Source of the DNA: Trichoplax sp. H2
Taxonomy: Eukaryota; Placozoa; Uniplacotomia; Trichoplacea
Length of the DNA stretch: 64,000 bases
Assembly: GCA_003344405.1 (NCBI GenBank)
Contig: NOWV01000087.1
Location: forward strand, 1-64,000
Reading direction: 5' to 3'
Below are positions 1-11,322 of this stretch, piece after piece. Position 1 is the stretch's first letter; the number at the start of each line of letters is the position of its first letter. The notes below the pieces were generated by a model. The model saw only the letters and a program-made list of their open reading frames with translations. It had not been told where the DNA came from and searched no databases. A program made the position numbers and the translations under genes.

Positions 1-960
1 ATATTTCATGTAAAATGCAATTTTCCAACTTGAAGATTTTAAATACATTCACAGTAATCATTGCTCGAATAGGACGTTATGAGATCTTGCAATCTATTGA
101 AGTATAAAACAATTACGCAAAGATAATCGTTTCAGTCTTCTATCTTCTATTCATTAGCTATGAGTATTCCTATCAATCAAGTTATTGGCACTTTTAAACT
201 ATGTAGGCCTGACAATTACTGACGTTAGTTCTATCATGTAATAATAAAATTCTTTAATATCATGTCCACCTCCATTCATAAAGTATTATCTTCCATCATA
301 AGAGAAAACTTTATTATTGCTTCGTTAAACATTGACAAGATCAGATTAAAATTGTAATTATAATTATATTATTGGTCATTTACGACATAGAGAAACTCAC
401 TAAGGGAAAAAGTATCAATCTATACAAAAATATTTCTCATAAGTATTCTTTATATAGTTTTGTGTATCATTATCCCAGTCCCAAATAAAATGGTTTCTGT
501 TGCACAAAATTCTACTAAATAAAGTAATTAATTAATATCACATACAGTTAAACACCTATATTCAATTTCTCATGAACATAAAATTAGACTGAGTTATTAA
601 TTTATAAGACCTGAATATTTATGAAAAGCAGTAGATCCCACATTTATTCATTCAATACGTAGATAACTTACGTTAAAGAGTAACTTGCATAGCTGTCGTA
701 ATATAGTTTCTATAAGAAAACTTATCTATGAATATGCTTATAGTAATTTATCTATGGCGTTTTACAAATTTTAAATAGATAAATACATACTTGTATAATA
801 TTGTCCACCAACTGATAATTAATGCTTTTGTCGATTTACTATAAATTGACTGACTTTTCAATAAAGCTTAGGTTAAGTTTGTCTAAGAAAGACTAGCGAT
901 GTTTACTGTTCCTCCTGACGATAATAGATCGTCAGTATTTAGATTCATAACGCAGATAAG
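1..960. repeat. Segmental duplicate of a GPCR upstream flank
   Basis: This stretch aligns nearly base for base with 14888-15853, which begins about 126 bases upstream of the start codon of the receptor gene at 13764-14762. The match ends near 960, where the two copies diverge. By position, another minus-strand receptor copy should lie just beyond the left edge of the window. The segment has no open frame of its own. It contains the short hairpin described at 915-935. Confidence 0.8.
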
Positions 961-3783
961 TATCAGGGAAGACAAACATGAAAGTAGACTAATTGTGTGA
1001 GTTTCTAGAGCAGTTTAAGTTTCTTACGTTAGAAATATCGATTTGCCACACTTGCAGTAACTAATAATTCGTTTATTATTTTATTCTGCAGTACTAAAGA
1101 AAAATCAAGAATGTTAAAGCAGTCGAATACAATAAAAATTGATGATTTTCTTTCAATATCATCCATAATTTTACCGCCATGAATCAAATCACTACATCAT
1201 CAAATTACAATTATTCCAAAGCCTGAATTGATGTTAGCACAGATTAATAGATGCTATGGCATCTACTGCAAAAGTCCATGATTGTAATTTATTTGTACTT
1301 GTAATTAATTTATGTTATAAGATTCAAAACTTTTATCTATGTTAAATCACATAACACTACACTATTATAATGAAAATTAGTTCTAGAATTCTCTTTCAAT
1401 GTTTTACATTATAATAAATATTTCAGCTTTAAAGTTAACAATAGCTAATTTGTATTGATTAGAATCGATTTTACTTAGTATGTTAGCAGATTGTTAACCT
1501 GGGCTCTTTATTCGTGTTAGAATTTAATAATATCAAGTACCATAATTTGGTTAAGAATTATACTTTGTAAGACTGTAATTTAAGCGATATACGTACTTAT
1601 TTAGTTAGTATAACATTTACCGGTATGCTTCAGTTATGATAAATTGGTAACTAATTTTGATGATAAATTACTATAGATGTTATCTTACTTTGTTATCGAA
1701 TACAATGCGAACCGGAGCATTTTGATCTGGATTCTAATTTTAGATTGTTGGTCTGTCTAAGTATTTTTTTTATAGTTACATGCTGTTGTTACGCACCGCT
1801 AGTGACAAAGTAGTCTACACACACCAATTCTTATAAAGAACACCTCTTACTGACTTAAAGAGTTAAAAAGGCGAGATTAGCTATATCACCTAATAATTCA
1901 GTTCCAACGACCGAATGCTATAGTATAATTATAGCGTCACTGATAGTGTAGACGATGTGATTGATTACTCAATTAATCTAGAGTGATAATTTGATAATCT
2001 GATGTCACCAACAACTTCATAGCATATAAACGATGGTACAGTTGAGTAGTTGAGTGGTTCAAGGTAGTGAAGTAAAGAAGATGCCACAACTGCACTTGCG
2101 ACACAAGAAAACAACACAGTACTTATAATAAACTTTACTTTAATCCGCAGAACTACTTTCCTAGCCTACGGTATTGTAGCTGGAATCCTTACGAAGTTCT
2201 AGCTCGCTCAACACAATATACGATATAAAGCTATCATACAACTTAGCATTAACCTGGATCACTTTTTATTGATCATAGTCCTAATTTTAGTACTCTTTCA
2301 GTAGTTATAACCATATTTACTAGCTATTAACGTATTTTAATAACAAACGTGTTATTACGATTGAATTATCAATTAAGGACATTCAAGGTAATAAACAATT
2401 TCATACGTAAATCTACTGCGACTATAAGCCCTGTCAAGCTCCTATGTTCTCGATACATACTTGTAGCATATTACTATATCATCATAATATCATAATAACT
2501 TAGGTTATTATTAACAATAACAATTCCTACAGTAGTAGCTCATACTTCTAAAAAGATCAAAACAAAATGTTATCTTAAACTACACTTCCGTATCTAAGTT
2601 ATTTTGATGACTGTGACAGAAGACAATAATCTAGACATTCCTAAAAATCATGAGAAATCTCATTTTTGGATAATTTAATTGGTCAAAGCAATAATTCTAC
2701 CCTATTGTAATTTTTTTAAGTGGTTTTAATAAAAATGTTATTAAAAATTATAATAAACTGAGTTTGAATTGGAATTCAAGACTGTCAGATTATATAATTT
2801 TAAATTCATTATTATTACTTCCATTTAATAAAGTAATTGTACATGAAGGCTAGTATGACGAAATGTCTACGTGTGTATGATTTATTCCTTACAGTATAAT
2901 GATAGCCGAAATTGTACAGCCGGATAAAGTTATATACCGACAAAAAGTAAACAATCTTTTTGAATAATGATAAGATAACTATCAACAAGCTTACAGAAAT
3001 AAAATTTGAACAGAAGTAGCGGAATAAAATTCACAAGATACTTGTACAGTATGCTCGGGTACTACCATATCTTATTTTTAAATCATTATTCGTAAAAATG
3101 ATTTTGAAGAAGGTTCGCTAGTTAGGGATAAACACTTATACTAGCTTTACTATTAGTAATAGTAAAATTTACGATTGCAAAAGCATTGACATAAACGTTT
3201 CATAACGCAATTTTGAAAATTTTAACTGCTAACCTTTAACAACAATAATTAATTAATAAGACTACACAGCCAGAAATTGCTACATTACATGGTATTAAAA
3301 AGCATAGCTCTTGTATGTCTTCTAAAGGTACTTTTGTATAAGGCGATTCAGAAATAATTTATATTTGAGTTATAATTTTATTGTATGAATAAATTGTTAG
3401 CAAGAATATAACACTAATTATTTATGATTAGCTAACGGTATACACCAGAGAATTGACTAACATATGCAATTGACGGTGATAAATTATACTCTAAATTTGC
3501 ATAGTCACCTTAACTTTACGATGCTACTGTTCCTCTGAAAAGACGAAAATTCATTAATTAATTAATTAATTAATCACATATATATTACAAGATCATATTA
3601 CCAGGATACAGCAGTAAGAAACAACGAATAATTTGTATTTAAGTTTAATAGTTGGTTATCAAGGTTGCAAGTAGTAAGTAAGCATCAGATTACCTCGGTA
3701 AATTTCACAGATATAATCCACTTGATTTACTAGTCTGCTCTACTTATCACAGACTTTTTACAGTATCTCTCTTCTTGACTAAG
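961..3783. other. GPCR-cluster spacer
   Basis: No gene is visible on either strand. Patches resemble spacers elsewhere in the cluster: around 2770 compare 18510, 19110 and 24430, and near 2040-2090 compare 18320 and 19740. It is therefore an old part of the repeated unit, not unique DNA. A (TTAA)n run lies near 3550-3575. Confidence 0.5.
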
Positions 3784-4987
3784 TGTAATGTAACTTAGTA
3801 TTGTGGTTGTAGACTGTTAGCCATGTTTAGTATAATGTACGGTAGCGTAACTTCTATATTTATCTTAAGAGATATTTGGTAGCCATAACTATAGACTGTA
3901 GTGGTAGTAGTATAGACTTATGCTAGAGTACAGATGACTATATACAGTAAGGTGTTGAGTTACTAATAAGGTTATAGGTAAAAATAGAACTGTAAATCAT
4001 ATATTAGGATATGGTTAATTCATTGTACTTTGGCTGGTGTGAATAATATCTACGTAAATACTGTAGTCGTATCCATATCGGATTAATGATGGTCCACAGT
4101 AGAATAGTGTTACTAAGAATAATTTTACTATGTGTAAAATAAGGTAAAAGGTTGCCATGCGGATTGTAGTTGCGAATGCTACGAAAAGTATAAAAGCATG
4201 CATGTCACAAAACAGCTTTGCAACAAGATAACGTAATGTACGATCAATAAGTCAATTCCTTGAACCGCGTATCAAGGAACGATATTTGCATTATCAGAAA
4301 CACTTTTGCTCTACTAGCAGACTACACAAAGACTTAAACGCCTCGTAATTTACGTTAAACACTAAGTTTGAGAATTCACTTTATTACACGATATACTGCA
4401 TTTATATACTCTTCCTCAATAGTTCATGAGTCCTAGTTAGTACGATTAACATTGGAATCATTTACTGAATTAGATATTAATTTTAGCTACTGCTCCTTAA
4501 TGCAGACAACAGTATTTACGAACATAGACATCTGATGACTAATACAGAATAGTCAGATTACGATATGTCCTATCACGGAACATTTCCACGATAATTTACT
4601 ATCCACCATAAGTAAGTTACAATCACAATGATTCGAACTGTAAGTCGATGATTTGCATTACCTATTACAACTATTAATTTCAGTATGTGTATATGTGTCA
4701 CTGTCATAAAAAGTCAGTGCTATATTAAAACACAGTATATTCAAATTAGAAGTTAACTAAATAAGGATAGGCTAACAGAATTACCCTAACATTGATATTT
4801 CTACTCTAATACAGTATATAACACTGTCACAATGCAACTTTAGATTATTCTATTAGTTCGTTCTAGAAGTCTTTAGTAGTAGTACGGCTAGGCTAGAGTA
4901 AAGCTGTGTGTAGTTAATCTTTGTATAAGATTCAATAAAGCCCTTATTTTTCTAAAATTTGGAATTTCGTGATCGGTATATATCACA
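3784..4987 (+). mobile_element. LTR-like insertion (solo LTR candidate, 1204 bp)
   Basis: The segment begins TGTAATG and ends TATCACA. It is flanked by CTAAG (3779-3783) and CTAAT (4988-4992), a 5-bp target duplication with one mismatch. Related cluster spacers near 13623, 20590 and 25920 read straight through this point, which gives an empty site. A GTATAAAAG motif near 4185 and AATAAAG near 4933 suggest plus orientation. No coding region is present, and a short frame at 4015-4203 has no recognisable content. Part of it (about 4203-4350) resembles 29160-29275. A rearranged relative is at 41977-42330. Confidence 0.65.
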
Positions 4988-5087
4988 CTAATTCAATAGC
5001 TAGATTACACAGTAGAGATAGATTGTAGGACAGTCCAAGCTGTTTTAAGACTGAAATTGTAAAAGAGGAAAACCAAGGAGAAAAACT

Positions 5088-6098
5088 TCACTTAAATTGA
5101 CTTATACGCGTATGTCTGATTCGAATACAGGAACATCTATGAATTACATTTTTCTTCATTAGATATATGATTGGATTATGTAAAGGGGCAAAATATACAA
5201 GCAAGCCTACAAGGATATTCGTAATGTGCAGAGCTTCGTAATCTTTTTTTGTTAGGATTGCTGCATTAAGTTCTCCGTAAACATTGCTCACGAATACAAT
5301 TACCGGTGGCAAACCTGCCGTAAGAAATAAAATTAAAATACAAATTAACATCTTAATAGCTCGTTCTTTATATCCCCCTCCTGAATTACCATGAACAAAA
5401 TGTTGATTTACTCGTAAGCGAACTTGATGTAGATTTTTTATTGCTCTCAAGTGGCAATAGGTAATAACACCACCTGGCAGTAAAAAACCTACAAAAAAGA
5501 CATAGGAAGCAACCACTAGTCCTATCTGATGTCGACCATTTATTTCCCAAGAATAGATACAAATAACTTTAAAAGTTGGATCTGCTATTATATCTGATAC
5601 AACAACTACTGGAAAGCAGAATGATAATAACCATATGCTAACCAAAAGGATAAATACTGTCCTACTTTTGAAAGTAGACCTGGTTGGATAAACAATCAAT
5701 ATGTATCTATCCATCGAGATTAGAGCTAACGTTAAAATATGTAATGAATTGCATGTAAAGAGCAAAAAGCTTATTGCTTTACATGCCGGAGTCATAACTG
5801 CAGCAGACCAATTTATCGAATATGTCACATAGACGATGACGCAGTATACACAAGTTATTATGCTAATGAATGAATCGCAAATTGCTAGGACGAGGAAGAG
5901 GACATCTGAAGATGATTTTATCTTATCGATTTTAACCATCATAACAATAATTATAAGATTCAAGATAAATCCTAATGAGAATAGAAATAAAATAATAACC
6001 CCAGTATACCAATAACGATTAAATAAACTGGTAATATGTGATAAAGTCGCATTCGATATTAGCGAATGATTATTAGTGAGGCTATGTAAAACTTCCAT
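5088..6098 (-). CDS. Class A (rhodopsin-like) GPCR, intact, 336 aa
   Basis: A single-exon seven-transmembrane receptor. Approximate segments are TM1 31-56, TM2 66-90, TM3 104-128, TM4 147-168, TM5 191-216, TM6 247-271 and TM7 291-313. Class A landmarks are present: Asn47 in TM1, Asp75 in TM2, DRY at 130-132, NPIIY at 308-312, and a likely disulfide between Cys106 and Cys180. The usual TM6 toggle tryptophan is absent (Ala-Gly-Leu-Pro in place of Cys-Trp-x-Pro). N-glycosylation is likely at the NATL sequon in the short extracellular N-terminus. The start is shared by all cluster members (Met-Glu/Lys-Val/Ile). The ligand is unknown; the family looks lineage-expanded. A plasma-membrane receptor role is inferred from the class. 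Confidence 0.93.
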   Translation of the reverse strand: MEVLHSLTNNHSLISNATLSHITSLFNRYWYTGVIILFLFSLGFILNLIIIVMMVKIDKIKSSSDVLFLVLAICDSFISIITCVYCVIVYVTYSINWSAAVMTPACKAISFLLFTCNSLHILTLALISMDRYILIVYPTRSTFKSRTVFILLVSIWLLSFCFPVVVVSDIIADPTFKVICIYSWEINGRHQIGLVVASYVFFVGFLLPGGVITYCHLRAIKNLHQVRLRVNQHFVHGNSGGGYKERAIKMLICILILFLTAGLPPVIVFVSNVYGELNAAILTKKDYEALHITNILVGLLVYFAPLHNPIIYLMKKNVIHRCSCIRIRHTRISQFK

Positions 6099-6115
6099 GA
6101 TCGACTGCAGCGGCT

Positions 6116-6135
6116 ATATAAATTATCCACAAGAC
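6116..6135 (-). promoter_or_regulatory. Conserved TATATAA..TATCCACAAGAC block upstream of GPCR
   Basis: This block lies 18-37 bases upstream of the receptor start codon and recurs at the same distance before the other receptor copies (14779-14799, 21747-21767, 27550-27570). Read on the minus strand it is GTCTTGTGGATAATTTATATA. It is too close to the ATG to act as a conventional TATA box unless the leader is almost absent, so it may be a conserved leader element. Confidence 0.5.
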
Positions 6136-7963
6136 GAAAGTAGTTGATAAATATTTTATTAGATAACCTAAAAATGAAGTACTGAATACAATTTTAGATG
6201 TTTGCCGTTTGGGCCTTTGCCACGATAACACTGACGATGTACTTTATGTAAAAATCAATTTCTCTATTCATAGATATCAAATATATTTGGTTTTGTTCAA
6301 ATATGACGTTAAGATATCTCTGAATCTATTAAAGTAAATTCAAAACAACAGTACAAAGGAAATTAATTCAACCTGTGATCTTCTATTTATTAGCTGAAAA
6401 TATCTTCATCAATCAATTTCTTGGCGCCATTGAATCATGCAGGCATGATAATTACTAAAATTAGCATATCACCTAATAGTAAAACTCTTTAATATCACGT
6501 CTGCCTCTATTCGTATTATTTCCGCCTTAATAGGAGAATACTTTGCATTTGCGTCGTAAAAACACTGACAGGTCAGATAATGAATTACTATTATTGATTC
6601 TTTACTGTATCGAGATACTTACTAAAGGCAACAGTTTCAACCTGTATAAAAATGCTTCTTGCATTTATTCTTTACATGACCTTACATTTCATTATCCGAA
6701 TTTCTAACAAAGTAGTTTCCGTTGTATAAGATTTTGTCTTCTAAAGTAATAAATTAATATCATATACGCGTATATTCAATTTATGATTGACATAAGCAAT
6801 CTTAGATGTATTATTCTTTAGGATTTGAATATTTATGAATAGCTATAGGGATACACTTAGCCTTTAAATAAATAGGTAGCCTAGCTAATAATTCTTTTAT
6901 TATTTTATTCTGTAAAGAAAAATAATGGATACTAAAGCAGCCGATTACAATAAAAAGTAATGGTTTCTTTCGATATTATAACTTAAGTCATGACATCATC
7001 CAATTACTGGAAGGCCTGATCGATGGTAGCATGGACTACTAGATATTATGGTACCTACTGTAGTAGTCTATGATTATAGTTACTTCTAATAAACCTATGC
7101 TAAGAAATTTAAAATTGTTTGTCTATACTGAATCACGAAATATTATCTCAATAAAGATTAAATTTTAAAATTCCCCTTCATTATTTTGTATTTTAATAAG
7201 TATTATAGCTTTAAAGTTAAAAATAACCAATTTGGATTGATTACAATAGATTTTACTTAGTATCTTGGTATCTTATTTACCAAACTAACTCTATTCGTGT
7301 TAGAATTTAATAGCATCAAGTACCATAGCTTTTAAGAATTATACATTGTAAGATTGTAATTCAAGTGATATATTTCGTTAATATAAAATTTACTGGTATA
7401 ATGCAATTATGATAAAACTGGTAGCTAGTTTTGATTATAAAATATCGGAGTAGAAGTTATGTTACTTTGCTTTCGAGTATAAAGTGAACTCGAGCGCTTT
7501 GATCTGGGTTCTAATTTAAGATTGTTGATCTGCCTTAATATTTTTTATAGTTATATGCTGTACACTGTAGGAAGACAGAATTTATAGTTAAAATTACGCT
7601 TTCCATTCATTTAGTACCGGTAATCGGGGAATTCAAGGTAGAATTTATGTTATCATATTTGCTTAATTACTATTTTACAATACTTTAGAGTGACAATCTG
7701 ATAATCGGACGCCATTTATTGTACTTCAAGAGATATCGTAAAATGTACACTATAAAGCAATTCTATCTATTTGATTAGTGGCTATACCCTTGTCGCTATT
7801 GGCCATTCTGTTAGCAATATACCTTTGAATCTTCGTCAATTTATGTTGAAAATCAATTAGAAATTAAGTTATCGACTTTTCCAAATTTGTACTCCATTTA
7901 GAGCTATAGACAAAATCAAAACATGTGCCGTAGATCGTGGAAATTAAAACAAATAGTCATTAC
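6136..7963. other. GPCR upstream flank, repeated in the cluster
   Basis: No gene is seen. The sequence is homologous to the flanks after 14800, 21770 and 27571, with numerous small indels. The far end (about 7680-7963) aligns with about 28840-29160, next to the TPR gene, so the repeated unit reaches into that gene's 3' end. Confidence 0.5.
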
Positions 7964-8044
7964 CTATCTGTTTAACGGTATCCTCGTTGATTGCTTTCAT
8001 CATCAAACCATCACATTCTTCATCTGAATACAAATCAATTTGAT
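7964..8044 (-). pseudogene. Stray 81-bp exon, copy of the exon at 29795-29875
   Basis: On the minus strand an acceptor (CGCTATTAG) precedes an open 81-base block followed by a GTAATG donor. It encodes about 26 residues including the motif SDEECDGL. Exon length, splice borders and phase equal those of 29795-29875, whose peptide has SDEEYDGL. No partner exon is visible nearby, so this is probably an orphan carried along when the GPCR unit was duplicated. Confidence 0.5.
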
Positions 8045-9957
8045 CTAATAGCGTAATGAAGAAATAAAGGAGAATGTGATAGTCTGTATACTTTAGCATT
8101 ACAGAAGCATATATTATAAACTGATAAAATACAGAATAATCTTCAAAAAGCTAGTCTTATTTTGATTGGATACATGCTAGTTCTTTAAATGTTATCAACA
8201 AAATTAAGTAATTTCTATAGTTCAGTTATCTTTTCAAATTGATATATAAAGAATGACAGCTTCCCTATATCTTACGATGTTAGGCATTAGTAATAGAGTA
8301 ATGATACGTTAAGCCTATACATGACAGTACATTCGTATGGTTAAATAGATGAACTAAAAAGAAATATTTTATTTGATAACTCAAGTATCTTTATAGGCAA
8401 CTTTGTGCTATAAATAAATTAAATTAAATATATTTAAGAACAATAAATAGAATAGTGCTATTTAATGTTGGTTCTCTTCCCTCATTTATTGAAGATTTTG
8501 AACTTGTAACAAACTACACTATCTAAACTGTTTTATCCAATCCAATAAATAAGAACTTGGGCTTCACTTTACTACTGAGTTCAGGATATTTTGCTTTAGA
8601 TTTTTATTGCTATTTAATTATTACTCTCTACTAATCTAAAATTTGGTAATAAAGCTTTTTTTATTCTCATATAGACGGAGATACTTATTTTGCAAGAATT
8701 GGATTGTTGGATTGGGTAAAATAGTTTAGATACTGTAGTTTGTTACAAATTTAAAATCTTGAATGAAGAGGAAAGAGAACGGATATTAAATAGCTCTTTT
8801 CTAATGCTGTCCTATTGTTGAGAATAGGATTCTATCTTTATAGTTTAATACAATCGCTGACCAACATCGATTGAACTGATAATAAGCGATACAAGTATCG
8901 ATTTTTGCAACAAGTAATTTAATACAGATATTAGATACTATTAGAATTTATTGTTTGATTTTCTACGTTATACGGTAAGTATATAGGAGAATAGAAATCC
9001 TAATAAATTCACTATATGAATTTCAAGTGTTGGCTTAGTTCTCTTCAAATTTATTATTCGAACTTTCGAAATGGAAGAAAAATGTTCTTTATCCTAGGAT
9101 AGTAACCATCTACTACTATCACCAAGTGATGCTATTCTCATATTAACTGTAGATAAATACAGTAATTCATTTATTTTCGAATCACAAACAATTGTGGTTA
9201 ATGTAGAAGAAAAACGTAGTAGTGATACTTTACTGCCATTTCAAGCTTTTTTAATTTGAAAGAAGATCGCTTTAGAACCTTGGAAATATTTATAAATTAT
9301 ACACTGGTAATCTAATAAGTTAATATCACGATAATCTATTTAAGAATATCATTGAAAGCTTTCGTTATTCGACCGACAAAATGGCTAGTTATCTTTTCGG
9401 ATCATTAGAATTCCATTCAATCCTAAGTACATCGCTACTGATAATAAATTAAGGTGATTGCGCTTATAAACTGTAAGCCAAATTTCTTCCGGTGTTCTAT
9501 ACTTATACTGTAAAGTACCAAACCAGTAAGCAATATTACACTAAGGAATAAAATTCATTAGAGTTCTTGAAGCTAATAGAGGTTGAAAATCTATTTCCCG
9601 AATCTTTGTCACCTACGCGTAAACAATATAAACCCATCCTATTCTACTGTATAGCACTTTACGATTATTCTACCACAATTATTAAGTTTTGACTTGCCTG
9701 TAGGAAACTTAACATTAAACAGTGATAAGTAACTAACACTGATGCTGCGATAATCTATATACATAAAGTAAAAGGGTTTTTTTTGTAATACCATCACAGC
9801 CGAATGGAGAGTGGAAAGGAAAAACTATGGCCACCTACATAAATTAAATACAGAAATTTTTATTTTCAGTTATAAGCTTAAAGAGAACTAAATAAGCTTG
9901 GGCAGAAGTAGCGAAATAAAATTTAAAGTATACTCGTGCATTATTTCCGGGTAATAC
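8045..9957. other. GPCR-cluster spacer
   Basis: No coding region is supported. Segments resemble the spacers at 16000-17300 and 23400-23900. One shared block (near 9010-9070, 16790-16850 and 23430-23490) has the recognisable text TCAAGTGTTGGCTTAGTTCTC. Confidence 0.45.
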
Positions 9958-10250
9958 TGCAATGTTTTGGAAGATTTAGAGTCCGTTATTATCACAATAA
10001 ATTATAAGAGATAATTTAGTGAAGTATTAATCGTTGTTGGAGTCAGCGTGAGGAGAAAAATCGTATGAGGTTATAATATATGTACGATATGACTAGTCGA
10101 ATAGCTATGGTAAAGTAGAATCGGTAAAGCGTGCAAGTTTACCGTGTAGTAACAAAACTAATTAAAGAGATAAATGTACGAAGATAGCTTTTATAATATA
10201 AGAAGTGCAGCAGGAGGAAAATTATTTTTAAACACGAATGACTAATAAGA
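9958..10250 (-). mobile_element. Truncated LTR-like element
   Basis: It aligns with the first part (plus coordinates) of the solo LTR at 13168-13622, with shared blocks such as GGTAAAGCGTGCAAG. It begins TGCAATG after AATAC. The other end is missing: homology stops near 10250, just before the 519-bp dispersed repeat that begins at 10282. Confidence 0.55.
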
Positions 10251-10281
10251 ATATAGGCATTTTGCAAATTGCCGTTGACTT

Positions 10282-10800
10282 ATCGATGTGTATAGTTAAC
10301 CAACGTAACTCAAATGATTCCATTTAGATAAATCTTGCCTAGATCATTTCAGATCTGTTACAATCCTACGTATGCTTTCTACTATAACACAATGATTTAA
10401 AAATCCAGTATTGACATAATCTAAAAATTATCTTAAAACTTTTTTAATCAAAGTATCATTAACAGCTATGTGGTATCTATTCCAACTAAATCAATCTAAC
10501 CTATCTAAAGGTAGCTCAACTCAGTTTACTGGCAAAATAATTGCAGTCTTCTTAACATGCATTTGTATAACTCTAAGCCACGGGTAATATGGCAGTTAGC
10601 GATTATTTTGAGGTAATTGCAATTGATCTAAGAAGATAGTAGAGTTGATGAGTGCAGCTAAATATGATGTATAATGAAATGATTATATTCGATAATTCGT
10701 GAATGATATAAAAAGAAAAATATCGAATAGAAATCAATACCAGCTAGACCATTGTAGCTTAAATATTACCTGTAGTTATAAATTGTCCACAGCACCTTTC
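10282..10800. repeat. 519-bp dispersed repeat, copy 1
   Basis: This copy is almost identical to 33472-33990 in the same orientation and exactly the same length. It has no open frame. I see no convincing TIRs or target duplication. It abuts the broken 3' end of the receptor pseudogene at 10801, so its arrival or a recombination at this point may account for the missing TM6-TM7. Confidence 0.8.
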
Positions 10801-11322
10801 TAAATGAAACTGAAACATAGATCAACATCTTAATAGGTTTATCTTCTTGACCTGAACTAACACTTCCAAAACGGTCTTTCATTATTATACTAACTTGACG
10901 TAATTTTTTTATCGCTCTGCAGTAGTATTAGCTAACAATAACACCCGATACTGAAAAGCCCATAAAGAAGGAATAGCAAGCAGCTAGTAGTGCTATGTAA
11001 TGTCGACTATTTACCTCCTAAGAATACATATAAGTAACTTCAAAAAATGAATCTGCTACCGTATCTGGTAGAATAGCGATTAGAGAACAGATTGAGAACA
11101 TCCATAAGCTAACCAATTGGATAAATGCTGTCCTACTTTTCAAAGTAGAGCTAGTTGAATAAATAATTAGTCTGCATCTATTCATCAGGATAAACGTTAA
11201 CGTTAAAACATGCAATGAAACATATGCACACATGAATAAAGATTAAATAAACTGACATTCCATGATGTTGTTACATTCGATGTTAGCGAGCGATTATCAA
11301 TAAGATCATGCCATTCTTCCAT
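10801..11322 (-). pseudogene. Class A GPCR pseudogene (deleted TM1-TM2, no TM6-TM7)
   Basis: The start codon at 11322 opens a normal family N-terminus of about 30 residues. This then joins directly, with a frame change, to TM3; TM1 and TM2 are gone. The DRY motif has become Asn-Arg-Cys. The conserved tryptophan codon after the extracellular loop cysteine (Ser-Trp-Glu) is now TAG, and another stop lies in TM5. Homology ends in early TM6 at the junction with the 519-bp repeat. The upstream motif at 11338-11360 is also degraded. Confidence 0.85.

Noticed and set aside
3550-3575. (TTAA)n run as an integration hotspot
   Set aside because: It is a simple microsatellite with no flanking duplication.
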